A DNA stretch of 64,000 bases from JALYXV01 sp963733505 (GTDB lineage: Bacteria > Actinomycetota > Acidimicrobiia > Acidimicrobiales > Palsa-688), in NCBI GenBank assembly GCA_963733505.1, contig CAVTDW010000028.1, positions 62,001-126,000 on the forward strand, given 5' to 3'. The translations under genes were made by a program, and so were the position numbers. Shown in pieces: positions 18,332-29,311 of the stretch. Numbering within the stretch: the first letter of the stretch is position 1; each line of letters opens with the position of its first letter. Under the pieces are notes generated by a model. It was not told the DNA's origin and ran no database searches. It worked only from the letters and a program-made list of their open reading frames with translations.

Positions 18332-19108
18332 ATGCTGCTCGCCATCGACGTGGGCAACACCCAGACGGTGATCGGGATGTTTGCCAACGGCTCAGGGTCG
18401 TCGCTGGTGCACCAGTGGCGGATCTCCAGCCACGCCGAGCGCACCGCCGACGAGATGGCGATGATCATCTCCCAGCTCCTGGAACTGCAGGGCCTCGACG
18501 CCGACGTGGTCGACGGGATCGCGGTCGCCTCGGTCGTGCCCCGGACAACGGCGGCCTTGCGGGAGATGAGCGAGAAGTGGTTCCCCGTCACGACCGTGAT
18601 CGTCGAACCCGGCGTGCGGACCGGGATGCCGATCCTCTACGACAACCCGAAAGAGGTGGGCGCCGACCGCATCGCCGACGCCGTCGCGGCCTACGACCTG
18701 TACGGGGGGCCGACGATCGTGGTCGACTTCGGTACCGCGACGACGGTCGAGGCGATCTCGGCTCGGGGCGAGTACCTGGGCGGGGCGATCATGCCGGGCA
18801 TCGAGATCTCGCTCGACGCCCTGTTCGGCCGGGCGGCGGCGCTACGCCGGGTGGAGCTGGTCGAGCCCCGCAACGTGATCGGAAAGAACACGATCGAGGC
18901 CATCCAATCGGGTGCCATCTATGGTTTCGCCGCCCAGGTGGACGGACTGACGGCCCGCTTCGAGGCGGAGCTGGGGGAGTGCACCGTGGTGGCGACGGGC
19001 GGCCTCGCCGGGCTCATTGCCCCGCTGACCGAGAGCATCGACCATCACGAACCGTGGCTGACCCTGAACGGCCTGCGAATCATCTTCCAGCGCAACGTCA
19101 ACGGCTGA
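18332..19108 (+). CDS. coaX: Type III pantothenate kinase
   Basis: A 258-residue ASKHA-fold kinase. MLLAIDVGNTQTVIGMF is the phosphate loop, VGADRIADAVAAY and VVDFGTATTVEAIS are family motifs, and VATGGLAGLI is the second nucleotide motif. It phosphorylates pantothenate, the panC product, at the start of CoA synthesis; the type III enzyme is not feedback-inhibited by CoA. The placement panC-nadB-nadC-coaX links pantothenate and NAD supply in one transcription unit. Confidence 0.95.
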   Translation: MLLAIDVGNTQTVIGMFANGSGSSLVHQWRISSHAERTADEMAMIISQLLELQGLDADVVDGIAVASVVPRTTAALREMSEKWFPVTTVIVEPGVRTGMPILYDNPKEVGADRIADAVAAYDLYGGPTIVVDFGTATTVEAISARGEYLGGAIMPGIEISLDALFGRAAALRRVELVEPRNVIGKNTIEAIQSGAIYGFAAQVDGLTARFEAELGECTVVATGGLAGLIAPLTESIDHHEPWLTLNGLRIIFQRNVNG

Positions 19109-19124
19109 CGACTGGACTGCGAGG

Positions 19125-20603
19125 ATGGCGGGCGTGGCCTCCGTTCCGTACCGCTTCGAGCCGACCCACTCCATCGCCGAGGTGCGGTCCTCGTACGACG
19201 GCCTGGCGGCCGAGACCGAGACGGGGGACTCGGTCACGGTGGCCGGCCGCCTCATGCTCCGGCGGGGGCAGGGCAAGTTGGCATTCGGGCAGCTGACCGA
19301 CTGGACGGGAACCATCCAACTGTTCTGCGGCGTGGATTGGACGGAGGACTTCGAGGGCTTCAAGAAGCTGGCGCTGGGCGACTGGATCGGGGCGTGCGGC
19401 ACCGTGGTGACGACCCGGACCGGTGAGCTTTCGGTCAAGGTGCGGTCGTGGACGCTGCTGGCGGAGACCGAGCGGGGATTCGGCGACAAGTGGAAGGGCA
19501 TCACCGACGTCGACATCCGCTACCGCCAACGCTATGTGGACCTGTGGGCCAACCCGTCCTCGCGTGCGGCGCTGCTGCTGCGCAGCCGCATGATCTCGTT
19601 GATTCGGCGGTGGTTGGAGGAGCGGGGCTTCGTCGAGGTCGAGACGCCGATCTTCCACGCCATCGCCGGTGGGGCCCTGGCCAAGCCGTTCGTGACCCAT
19701 CACAACTCGTTGGACATGGACCTGTTCTTGCGGGTGGCGCCCGAGCTGTACCTGAAGCGGCTCGTTGTCGGGGGTTTCGAGCGGGTCTACGAGATCGGCC
19801 GGGTGTTCCGCAACGAGGGGTTGTCGACGCGGCACAACCCGGAGTTCACGATGCTGGAGCTCTACCAGGCCTACGCCGACTACGAGGACTTGATGGCGCT
19901 GACCGAGGAGTTGGTGTCGTGGCTGGCGATGGCGCTGGTAGGCACTACTTCGCTTACGTACGGCGGGCGGCCGCTGTCGCTGGCGCCGCCGTGGCGGCGG
20001 GCCACCCTGACGGAGCTGATCCGGGAGCACGCCGGCGTCGACGTCGATGTGTCGATGCCTCTGCCGGCGCTGCGCGAGGTGGCCGCCGGGCTTGGCGTGC
20101 CGATCGAGGACGGGTGGGGTGCGGGCAAGGTGATCCTGGAGATCTACGAGAAGACCACCGAGGCCAACCTGTGGGAGCCGGTCTTCGCCATCGACTACCC
20201 CAAGGAGGTGTCGCCGCTGGCGCGCGACCACCGTCGTGACCCGGGACTCGTCGAGCGTTTCGAGGCGATCGTGGCGGGACGGGAGCTGGGCAACGCCTTC
20301 AGCGAGCTGGTCGACCCGGTGGAGCAGCGGGCCCGGTTCGAGGACCAGGCCCGCGCCCGGACCGCGGGCGACGACGAGGCCATGTCGGTCGACGAGGACT
20401 ACCTGCGGGCCCTCGAGTACGGATTGCCGCCGACCGCGGGCCTCGGGATCGGCATCGACCGCCTCGCCATGCTGCTGACGGGCAACGAGGCCATCCGGGA
20501 CGTGATCCTGTTTCCGACCCTGCGCCCCGAGCACCCCGAGCCGGGTGGGCGCTCCGAGGCGGGTGGTCGCGAGGAGGCGGGTGAGCGCTGCGAGGAGGGC
20601 TAG
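19125..20603 (+). CDS. lysS: Lysyl-tRNA synthetase, class II
   Basis: A 492-residue class II synthetase: an N-terminal OB-fold (VAGRLMLRRGQGKLAF), motif 2 (YEIGRVFRNEGLSTRHNPEF) and motif 3 (GLGIGIDRLAMLL). The C-terminus has an extra acidic Gly/Glu-rich tail (residues about 473-492) not needed for catalysis. The ATG at 19125 follows coaX by 16 bases. Downstream lies a structured repeat and a convergent prenyl synthase gene, so the cofactor operon probably ends here. Confidence 0.95.
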   Translation: MAGVASVPYRFEPTHSIAEVRSSYDGLAAETETGDSVTVAGRLMLRRGQGKLAFGQLTDWTGTIQLFCGVDWTEDFEGFKKLALGDWIGACGTVVTTRTGELSVKVRSWTLLAETERGFGDKWKGITDVDIRYRQRYVDLWANPSSRAALLLRSRMISLIRRWLEERGFVEVETPIFHAIAGGALAKPFVTHHNSLDMDLFLRVAPELYLKRLVVGGFERVYEIGRVFRNEGLSTRHNPEFTMLELYQAYADYEDLMALTEELVSWLAMALVGTTSLTYGGRPLSLAPPWRRATLTELIREHAGVDVDVSMPLPALREVAAGLGVPIEDGWGAGKVILEIYEKTTEANLWEPVFAIDYPKEVSPLARDHRRDPGLVERFEAIVAGRELGNAFSELVDPVEQRARFEDQARARTAGDDEAMSVDEDYLRALEYGLPPTAGLGIGIDRLAMLLTGNEAIRDVILFPTLRPEHPEPGGRSEAGGREEAGERCEEG

Positions 20604-20617
20604 CGATCTTGTGCGGC

Positions 20618-20678
20618 TTTGTGGCTCTGGGCGGGGTTGTTACCGCTGCGGGGTGATAAGTACGCCAAGAGCCACAAA
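20618..20678. repeat. Stem-loop element B1 with GATAAGT core
   Basis: TTTGTGGCTCT (20618-20628) and AGAGCCACAAA (20668-20678) pair perfectly over 11 bases; inside them, after a G/A mismatch, GGCG (20630-20633) pairs with CGCC (20663-20666). The 29-base interior contains GGTTGTTA, a small CCGC/GCGG palindrome and GATAAGTA. A second element at 53742-53792 has the same layout with different stem bases. There is no T-run, so it is not a standard terminator, although it sits between convergent genes. Confidence 0.7.
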
Positions 20679-20703
20679 CCCATACGAGACGTTGACAGCG
20701 TTA

Positions 20704-20757
20704 GCGCCGCAAGCGCCGCAAGCGCCGCAAGCGCCGCAAGCGCCGCAAGCGCCGGAA
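20704..20757. repeat. 9-bp tandem repeat GCGCCGCAA, five copies plus a partial copy
   Basis: Five perfect copies of GCGCCGCAA run from 20704 to 20748, followed by a diverged copy. They fill the rest of the convergent gap between lysS and the prenyl synthase. On the minus strand they would code Leu-Ala-Ala, but they lie downstream of the prenyl synthase stop and are not part of that gene. Confidence 0.9.
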
Positions 20758-20781
20758 CGGCGCAACGCCGCAGAGCGGGAC

Positions 20782-21759
20782 CTAGGCCAGTTCGAGGGTG
20801 TCGACCAGGCGGTGCCCGAGCCCGGCCAGCGATCGCACGCACGGCGTGTCGCCCAACGGCCCGAGCGACTCCGATGCCTGATCGGCGTAGCGCCGGGCCA
20901 CCTCGACCGATGCGACCAAGGCGTCGGTTTCCCGGATCATGTCTCGGGCCTTGTCCCGAGCGGGCGTATCGAGCCAGGCGCCGAGAAGATCGCGCAGCTC
21001 GTCGCCGATCGAAGGGACCGCTAGGGCGCGGATCACCGGCAAGGTGTACACCCCTTCGACCAGATCGTGGCCGGCGGGCTTGCCCAGGGACTGCTCGATG
21101 CCGATTACATCCAAGATGTCGTCACAGATCTGGAACGCCATGCCGAATGCCCGCCCGAACTCGGTCAGCGCTTCGACCTGGTCCCGGGGAGCGTTCGCCA
21201 CCAGGCCCCCGATCCGGCATGATGTCGACATCAACGAAGCGGTCTTCCCGGCAATGGCAGAGAGGTACGCCGCTTCGGTGCGGGCCGAGTTGTACCCGAA
21301 CTGGATCTCGCCGACCTCGCCCTCGCACAGCCGCCCGATGGTGTGGGCCAGCAGGCCCGACACTTCCGTGCCGAGCGACGCCGCGATCTCCGACGCCCGC
21401 GCCAGCAAAAAGTCGCCGGCGACGATGGCCATCAGGTTGCCCCAGCGGGCGTTCACCGATTCCACCCCCCGGCGGGTCGGCGCCTCGTCGATGACATCAT
21501 CGTGGTACAGGGAGCCGAGGTGGACCAGTTCCACCGAAACTGCCCCGCGTACCAGGTCATCGGTGACCTCGACGCCGGCTGCCATGGCCGACATCACGGT
21601 GAGGCTGGGTCGCAGCCTCTTGCCGCCCGCCTCGATCAAGTGGGCCGCAATATCACCGAGCAACTGGTCCTCGGAGCCGACCGACTCTCGCAGCGCGACC
21701 TCTACCCGGGCGAGATGTTCGTCGAGGCCGGGAAGACTCGGGTGCTGGAAGAGGTTCAT
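20782..21759 (-). CDS. Long-chain polyprenyl diphosphate synthase
   Basis: A 325-residue trans-prenyltransferase. EAGGKRLRPSL binds the homoallylic diphosphate; the first aspartate motif is LYHDDVIDEAPTRRG (short DDxxD form) and the second is FQICDDILDV. It most likely builds the side chain of menaquinone; chain length cannot be read reliably from the sequence. It is oriented toward lysS. A start at 21759 is supported by the typical MNLFQHPSLPGL N-terminus. Confidence 0.9.
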   Translation of the reverse strand: MNLFQHPSLPGLDEHLARVEVALRESVGSEDQLLGDIAAHLIEAGGKRLRPSLTVMSAMAAGVEVTDDLVRGAVSVELVHLGSLYHDDVIDEAPTRRGVESVNARWGNLMAIVAGDFLLARASEIAASLGTEVSGLLAHTIGRLCEGEVGEIQFGYNSARTEAAYLSAIAGKTASLMSTSCRIGGLVANAPRDQVEALTEFGRAFGMAFQICDDILDVIGIEQSLGKPAGHDLVEGVYTLPVIRALAVPSIGDELRDLLGAWLDTPARDKARDMIRETDALVASVEVARRYADQASESLGPLGDTPCVRSLAGLGHRLVDTLELA

Positions 21760-21920
21760 CTACCGCAGGACGATACGACAACGAGGGCCAATACCTGAAG
21801 TTTCCGGACTCGCGGCGGCCTCTCACAGGAATACGAACACACCATCTCCCACCGGGGGATGCAGCAAACGCGGGGCCCCCAGGTAGACTTGCCCTGGGAT
21901 ACCGCTTAGGAGGCGGCAAC

Positions 21921-24410
<2,490 letters not shown>

Positions 24411-24418
24411 CTATCGGG

Positions 24419-24461
24419 GAAAAGGGGCCGGTCGGCGACTCACGCCGGCCGGCCCTTTTTC
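24419..24461 (+). terminator. Rho-independent terminator after clpC
   Basis: GGGCCGGTCGGCG and CGCCGGCCGGCCC form a 13-bp stem (one G-T wobble) with a short ACTCA loop, followed directly by TTTTT. It lies nine bases after the clpC stop. Confidence 0.93.
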
Positions 24462-24542
24462 AATTCGGTCCGGTGCCCGCCGGCCGTCTCCGGTTCCAGG
24501 GGGATACCTTCGTTTGACCGCCGCCCGCTAGCGTGGCGGGGA

Positions 24543-24914
24543 GTGTACGAGCGCATCTTGGTGGGCACCGACGGGTCGGACACCGCGGCGCTCGCCGTTG
24601 ACCGGGCCGTCGAGGTTGCGCGTGCGCTCGGTTCGACGCTGACCATGTTCTGCGTCGGGACACCGACGCGGGCGGCGGCGGTCGTCACCAAGGAAGCGGC
24701 CCGCCACGCCGGTGCCGGCGTCGACATCCGCACCGAGACCGCCACGGGCGATCCCTCGTCGGCGCTGGTCGATCGGGCCGAACAGGGCGATATCGACCTC
24801 TTGGTCCTCGGCAATAAGGGGATGACCGGAGCGAGCCGGTTCCTCCTCGGCTCAGTCCCCAACAAAGTCAGCCATCACGCCCCCGTTGCGGTCCTCATCG
24901 TCCGCACTGTGTAG
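24543..24914 (+). CDS. Universal stress protein, UspA family
   Basis: A 123-residue single-domain USP. It begins YERILVGTDGSDTA, and the ATP-binding consensus G-x2-G-x9-G-(S/T) is seen as GNKGMTGASRFLLGS. Family members of this ATP-binding subgroup bind and slowly hydrolyse ATP. The GTG start at 24543 is the first in frame. The gene stands alone between the clpC terminator and a repeat tract. Confidence 0.88.
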   Translation: MYERILVGTDGSDTAALAVDRAVEVARALGSTLTMFCVGTPTRAAAVVTKEAARHAGAGVDIRTETATGDPSSALVDRAEQGDIDLLVLGNKGMTGASRFLLGSVPNKVSHHAPVAVLIVRTV

Positions 24915-24921
24915 CTGGCGG

Positions 24922-25125
24922 CTTCGCCGCCCCGGTCGGGGCCCCATCCCCGACCTCCTCCGGACGTTGGGGTCCCCAGCCCCATCGCCGGCCGTAGTTG
25001 GCGCGGGCCGGTTTCGCCGCCCCGGTCGGGGCCCCATCCCCGACCTCCTCCGGACGACGGGGTCCCCAGCCCCGTCGCCGGCCGTAGTGCGCGGGCCGGT
25101 TCCGCCGCCCCGGTCGGGGCCGCAT
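24922..25125. repeat. 88-90 bp tandem repeat, about 2.4 copies
   Basis: A unit starting TTCGCCGCCCCGGTCGGGG recurs at 24923, 25013 and 25101 (periods 90 and 88). It contains small inverted repeats (CCCCGGTCGGGG, and GGGGTCCCC within each unit) and the conserved stretch CATCCCCGACCTCCTCCGG. The third copy is cut off, and its end appears to supply the start of the next gene's signal peptide. Much of the 230-base gap between the stress protein and the lipoprotein is this tract. Confidence 0.88.
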
Positions 25126-25144
25126 CCGCGCGTGGTGGGCGCTG

Positions 25145-25888
25145 TTGCTCGTGCTCGCGTCCTGCCTTTCAGCGTGTCAGGCGACCGTGCGGGTAGGCGT
25201 CGACGTCAAACAGAACGGCAGTGGCTCGGTCACCGTGACCGCCCATCTCGACCGTGACGCGGCGTCGTTCGCCTCGTCGGTGCGCACCTCCGACCTGGTC
25301 AAGAGTGGTTGGACGGTCGTGGGCCCGACGCCGGTCGCCAATGGCGGGGTCGACTTCACCGCCACCAAGTCCTTCGCCAATCCCGCCCAAGCAAAGGCCG
25401 TCGTGTCGGAACTGTCGGGGCCGACCGGACCGTTCCGCGACCTTTCCATCGCCCGCCACCAGTCGTTCTTCCGGACTTCCACGACCTTCCAGGGCACCGT
25501 CGACCTGACGTGCGGGCTCAACTGCTTCTCCGATCCACAACTGCAGCAAGCTCTGGGCGGGGCGCCTGACCTGGGGATCGACCCGTCGAAGCTGCAGGCC
25601 GATGCGGGCATCATCGTGGACCGCCTGTTCCAGTTCGAGGTGGCAGCCCGGCTCCCGGGGGCGCTCCAGGCTTCCAACGCGCCCACTCAGGCCGGCAACG
25701 GCGCCCTCTGGAAAGCCAGCCTGGGCCAAAAGGCGGTTCTCTCGGCGAGGTCCCAGGCGTGGAACGTCGGCCACATCGGGCTGGTCGTCGCCGTCGGCGT
25801 CTTGTTGCTCACCGGAGTCGTGCTGGGCGGGTTGAAGCTTCGGCACCGGCACCGCGGGCGCCACCGGCCGGCGCACAAGGCCTCATGA
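25145..25888 (+). CDS. LppM-like lipoprotein with C-terminal membrane helix
   Basis: A lipobox LSAC precedes Cys 11 of this reading. Then comes a beta-rich LppM-type domain (VRVGVDVKQNGSGSVTVTAH) and one membrane helix near the C-terminus (HIGLVVAVGVLLLTGVVLGG), ending in a His/Arg-rich tail. LppM of M. tuberculosis influences phagosome maturation; here only surface location is suggested. The start is awkward: TTG 25145 leaves no basic N-region, yet the upstream in-frame codons read Arg-rich residues and then AWWAL, a good signal peptide without any ATG, GTG or TTG. CTG 25142 or ATC 25124 are possible starts. Confidence 0.7.
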   Translation: MLVLASCLSACQATVRVGVDVKQNGSGSVTVTAHLDRDAASFASSVRTSDLVKSGWTVVGPTPVANGGVDFTATKSFANPAQAKAVVSELSGPTGPFRDLSIARHQSFFRTSTTFQGTVDLTCGLNCFSDPQLQQALGGAPDLGIDPSKLQADAGIIVDRLFQFEVAARLPGALQASNAPTQAGNGALWKASLGQKAVLSARSQAWNVGHIGLVVAVGVLLLTGVVLGGLKLRHRHRGRHRPAHKAS

Positions 25889-25940
25889 CCACTAACCCCG
25901 GTGCACCTGGCCGTCACACTGCCTCCGTAGTGTCATCGCG

Positions 25941-27419
25941 GTGACCCGAACCCGCTCCATTTTCCGGTGTTCCGAGTGTGGGGCGACCGCGCCCCGGTGG
26001 GCGGGTCGATGCTCGACCTGCGGCCAATGGAACACCCTGGCCGAGGAGGCCGAACTGGCCGCTGCGGTGGCGTACCCGGTCACGACGCAGCGGGCCGTTC
26101 CCTTGGCCGAGGTGGATGGCGATGCCGCAACACCTCGCCCGACCGGCGTCGGGGAGTTCGATCGGGTACTCGGCGGAGGCTTGGTCCCCGGGTCGGTCAC
26201 GCTGGTCGGCGGCGAGCCCGGCATCGGTAAATCCACGCTGCTGCTCCAGGCAATCATCGCGATGGCTGGTCTCGGTCTGCGTTGCCTCCTCGTGTGTGCC
26301 GAGGAGTCAGCCCAGCAGGTGAAGCGACGGGCGGCGCGGCTCGGGCCGCTCCCGGCAGGGGTATGGGTGGTCGCCGAGACGTCGCTTGCCGGCGTACTGG
26401 CGGCGGTGGACGAGGTGGCGCCCGACGTCCTGGTCGTCGATTCCATCCAGACGGTGTTCGACCCCGAGGTCGACTCGGGGCCGGGCTCGGTCACCCAGGT
26501 GCGGGCGTGCGCCTTGAGCCTGGTACGGGTGTCCAAGTCGCAGCGCCTGGCCACGATCCTCGTTGGGCACGTAACCAAAGAGGGCACGCTGGCCGGTCCT
26601 CGTGTGCTCGAGCACATGGTCGACACGGTCTTGACCTTCGAGGGCGAACGGCACCACGCCCTTCGTCTCCTACGCGCCACCAAGCACCGATTCGGCGCGA
26701 CCGGCGAACTGGGGTTGTTCGAGATGACCGACGGCGGACTTCGGGGGGTACCCGATCCGAGCGGGCTCTTCCTCGGTGACCGCCGCCATGGTGCGGCGGG
26801 GTCGGCGGTCTTCCCCGCGATGGAGGGTCAGCGGCCCTTGCTTACCGAGATCCAGGCCCTGGTCGCGGGTTCCAACCTGGCCATGCCCCGGCGCTCGGCC
26901 TCGGGCCTCGATGGTGGTCGTCTGGCCCTGCTGGTCGCCGTGTTGGACGAACGAGCCGGGGTCGACCTGTCGGGGCGTGATGTTTATGTCTCAGTCGTAG
27001 GCGGCGTGCGCGTCTACGAACCCGGGGCTGACCTGGCCACGGCGTTGGCGCTCGCGTCCGCCGCCGTCAGCGTCGCGCTGCCGACGGATCTGGTGGCGTG
27101 TGGCGAGATCGGGTTGGCGGGTGAGCTTCGCCAGGTATCGCACACCCCGCGCCGGCTGGCGGAAGCGGCGAGGCTCGGCTTTCGCCGGGCGTTGGTACCG
27201 GCGTCGGCTGAGGCTCCGAGTGGCCCGCTCGAGGTCGTGCGCGCCGGTACCCTCCTCGAAGCCGTCGGCCTGCTCCAGCTGCGGCGACACCGGAATGGCG
27301 CCCCCGGCGCTCCCGGCGCGTCCGGCGAGTCCGGCGCCCGCCCGCCGGCACCGGCTGAGTGGCCACGCACGGGCGCGCCGATCGAGGCAGGACGTATCGC
27401 CACTGCGACTGCGGAGTGA
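25941..27419 (+). CDS. radA: DNA repair protein RadA
   Basis: A 492-residue RecA-like helicase. It has an N-terminal zinc finger (CSEC at 10-13 and CSTC at 24-27), Walker A GGEPGIGKSTLLL, the RadA motif TKHRFG and a Lon-protease-like C-terminal domain (DLVACGEIGLAGELRQV). RadA promotes branch migration during recombinational repair. The C-terminal 35 residues are Gly/Ala/Pro-rich and variable. disA follows after 67 bases, the classic radA-disA pair. Confidence 0.95.
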   Translation: MTRTRSIFRCSECGATAPRWAGRCSTCGQWNTLAEEAELAAAVAYPVTTQRAVPLAEVDGDAATPRPTGVGEFDRVLGGGLVPGSVTLVGGEPGIGKSTLLLQAIIAMAGLGLRCLLVCAEESAQQVKRRAARLGPLPAGVWVVAETSLAGVLAAVDEVAPDVLVVDSIQTVFDPEVDSGPGSVTQVRACALSLVRVSKSQRLATILVGHVTKEGTLAGPRVLEHMVDTVLTFEGERHHALRLLRATKHRFGATGELGLFEMTDGGLRGVPDPSGLFLGDRRHGAAGSAVFPAMEGQRPLLTEIQALVAGSNLAMPRRSASGLDGGRLALLVAVLDERAGVDLSGRDVYVSVVGGVRVYEPGADLATALALASAAVSVALPTDLVACGEIGLAGELRQVSHTPRRLAEAARLGFRRALVPASAEAPSGPLEVVRAGTLLEAVGLLQLRRHRNGAPGAPGASGESGARPPAPAEWPRTGAPIEAGRIATATAE

Positions 27420-27486
27420 CCGCCGATTCGGCTAATGCGGGCACCTCGACCGGGCAATTTGGGTGACGGCCAGTACGATTGCTCCG

Positions 27487-28560
27487 ATGCTTAACCGGCC
27501 CAGCGCTGCCATGATCGAGGCGCTCTCCACGGTGGCGCCCGGTCGACCGCTCCGGGAGGGGGTCGATCGAATCCTTCAGGCCAGCATGGGCGCGCTCATC
27601 GTGGTCGGTGACGGACCGGAGGTGCTCAACATCTGTTCGGGCGGGTTCCTGCTCGATGCCGAGTTCAGCCCCCAGCGGCTGTCGGAGCTGGCCAAGATGG
27701 ATGGCGCCATCATCCTGTCGGCCAACGCCAATCGCATCGCCCGGGCCAACGTCCACCTGGTGCCCGACCCCCATGTGCCGACATCGGAGACTGGCACCCG
27801 GCACCGCACTGCGGAGCGGGTGGCGCGCTCGATCGACGTCACCGTCCTTTCCGTCTCGGAGGACCGGGCGGTCATCGCCGTCTACCGCAACAACGAGAAG
27901 TACATGCTGGACCCGGTGCCGCGCCTGGTCGCCCGGGCCAACTCTGCCTTGCAGACCCTCGAGCGCTACAAGCTTCGAATGGACACCGTTGCGACGACGC
28001 TGTCGGCCCTGGAGGTCGAGGACCTGGTTACCGTCCGCGACGTTGCCACGCTGCTTCAACGCGCCGAGATGGTCCGCCGCATCGCCGAGGAGATCGAGGG
28101 CTACGTCGTCGAGCTCGGGGTCGACGGTCGGCTGATCATCCTGCAACTCGAGGAGGTCATGGCGGGCGTGGACGACGACCGACGCCACCTGTTCCGTGAC
28201 TACGGCCGGGTACCGACGGGGGCCAACGCCGACGAAGCCATCGCTCGTCTGGCTCGCCTGTCGACCGAGCGGCTGCTCGACCTCGAGGAGGTCGCCGCCA
28301 TCTTGGACCCGCCTGGCACCAACGGGGAGCTCGACGCCGGAGTGCAGCCGAGGGGGTACCGGCTCCTCTCCCGGATCCCCCGCCTGCCCGAGAGCGTGTT
28401 GACCCACATCGTGGAGCACTTCGGAAGCCTGCACAAGATCATGGGCGCCACCCTGGAGGATCTCGACGACGTCGAAGGAGTGGGGGCGACGCGGGCCACG
28501 GCGATCCGACAGGGCTTGGCCCGTCTGGTCGAGACCACGGTCCTCGATCGCTACAGCTGA
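27487..28560 (+). CDS. disA: DNA-integrity scanning diadenylate cyclase DisA
   Basis: A 357-residue octameric c-di-AMP synthase. The catalytic DAC domain shows KMDGAIILS (DGA motif) and TRHRTAER (RHR motif); a helical spine follows, and the C-terminus has a helix-hairpin-helix DNA-binding domain (LDDVEGVGATRATAIRQGL). I chose ATG 27487 because homology begins right after; GTG 27463 is an in-frame alternative. DisA scans DNA and its cyclase activity falls at branched structures. The hydrolase gene starts four bases after its stop. Confidence 0.95.
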   Translation: MLNRPSAAMIEALSTVAPGRPLREGVDRILQASMGALIVVGDGPEVLNICSGGFLLDAEFSPQRLSELAKMDGAIILSANANRIARANVHLVPDPHVPTSETGTRHRTAERVARSIDVTVLSVSEDRAVIAVYRNNEKYMLDPVPRLVARANSALQTLERYKLRMDTVATTLSALEVEDLVTVRDVATLLQRAEMVRRIAEEIEGYVVELGVDGRLIILQLEEVMAGVDDDRRHLFRDYGRVPTGANADEAIARLARLSTERLLDLEEVAAILDPPGTNGELDAGVQPRGYRLLSRIPRLPESVLTHIVEHFGSLHKIMGATLEDLDDVEGVGATRATAIRQGLARLVETTVLDRYS

Positions 28561-28563
28561 GCC

Positions 28564-29232
28564 ATGCGGATCACGCTGCCTTCGGGTACCCCAGCCGAGC
28601 TTGCCATTCCCTCGGGCTCCCCGAGCCGGGGTGTGGTGCTTGTCCCCGATGTGATGGGCCTTCGGCCGCTGTTCGACGACCTGTGCGCACGACTGGCGGC
28701 CGAGCAGGGATGGGCGGTCTGCGCCCCCGAGCCGTTCCCCGGCCATGAGACCTTCACCCTCGACCAGCGGTTCGACCATATGCCGCAGGTGACCGACGAC
28801 CAGCGTCTGGGTGACATCCTCGCCAGTGCCGACGTGCTTGACGGCCAACCAGGTGTCGAGCGGATCGGCGTGCTCGGGTTCTGCATGGGTGCCATGTACA
28901 CCTTGAAGGCGGCCGCGACGGGCCGTTTCGACCGCGCCGTGGCGTTCTACGGCATGATCACCGTGCCCGAGCAGTGGAAGGGTGAGGGCCACGGCGAGCC
29001 CCTGGCGGCGTTGTCGAAGCCATCGCCCACGAAGGTCCTGGCGATTGTCGGCGGCCGCGACGCCATGACCCCGCCCGACGATGTCGCCGCCCTTCGGGCC
29101 CTCGGCGACCGGGTCGAGATCGCGTTCTATCCCGAGGCCGAACACGGTTTCGTCCATGATCCGAGCCGGCCCACGCACCGAGCCGATGACGCCGCAGACG
29201 CATGGTCCAAGGCCATAGCCTTCTTGTCGTAG
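28564..29232 (+). CDS. Dienelactone hydrolase family protein
   Basis: A 222-residue alpha/beta hydrolase. The nucleophile motif is GFCMGA (Cys instead of Ser, as in dienelactone hydrolases), the acid is in GGRDAMTP and the histidine in EAEHGFVH. There is no catabolic cluster around it, so the substrate is unknown. The start lies four bases after disA, which suggests cotranscription. Confidence 0.85.
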   Translation: MRITLPSGTPAELAIPSGSPSRGVVLVPDVMGLRPLFDDLCARLAAEQGWAVCAPEPFPGHETFTLDQRFDHMPQVTDDQRLGDILASADVLDGQPGVERIGVLGFCMGAMYTLKAAATGRFDRAVAFYGMITVPEQWKGEGHGEPLAALSKPSPTKVLAIVGGRDAMTPPDDVAALRALGDRVEIAFYPEAEHGFVHDPSRPTHRADDAADAWSKAIAFLS

Positions 29233-29311
29233 GTCCGCCGCCGTCGCGAAATTGTTGTCGCTGGGGCGAGGGCAGAAATGCCGATCGAGGCGGGGAGTCG
29301 GCGGCCGGGGG

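Noticed and set aside
20618..20678. Stem-loop B1 as a rho-independent terminator of lysS
   Set aside because: No T-run on either side, a 39-base interior, and a sister element in a divergent gap.
20618..20678. Family B as integron attC sites
   Set aside because: The size and hairpin plan are suggestive, but no core GTTRRRY with its partner and no integrase or cassette array are seen.
29233..29311. Possible third family B element between the hydrolase and Crp-like genes
   Set aside because: It has TTGTTGTCGCTG and partly complementary flanks, but no GATAAGT and no continuous stem.
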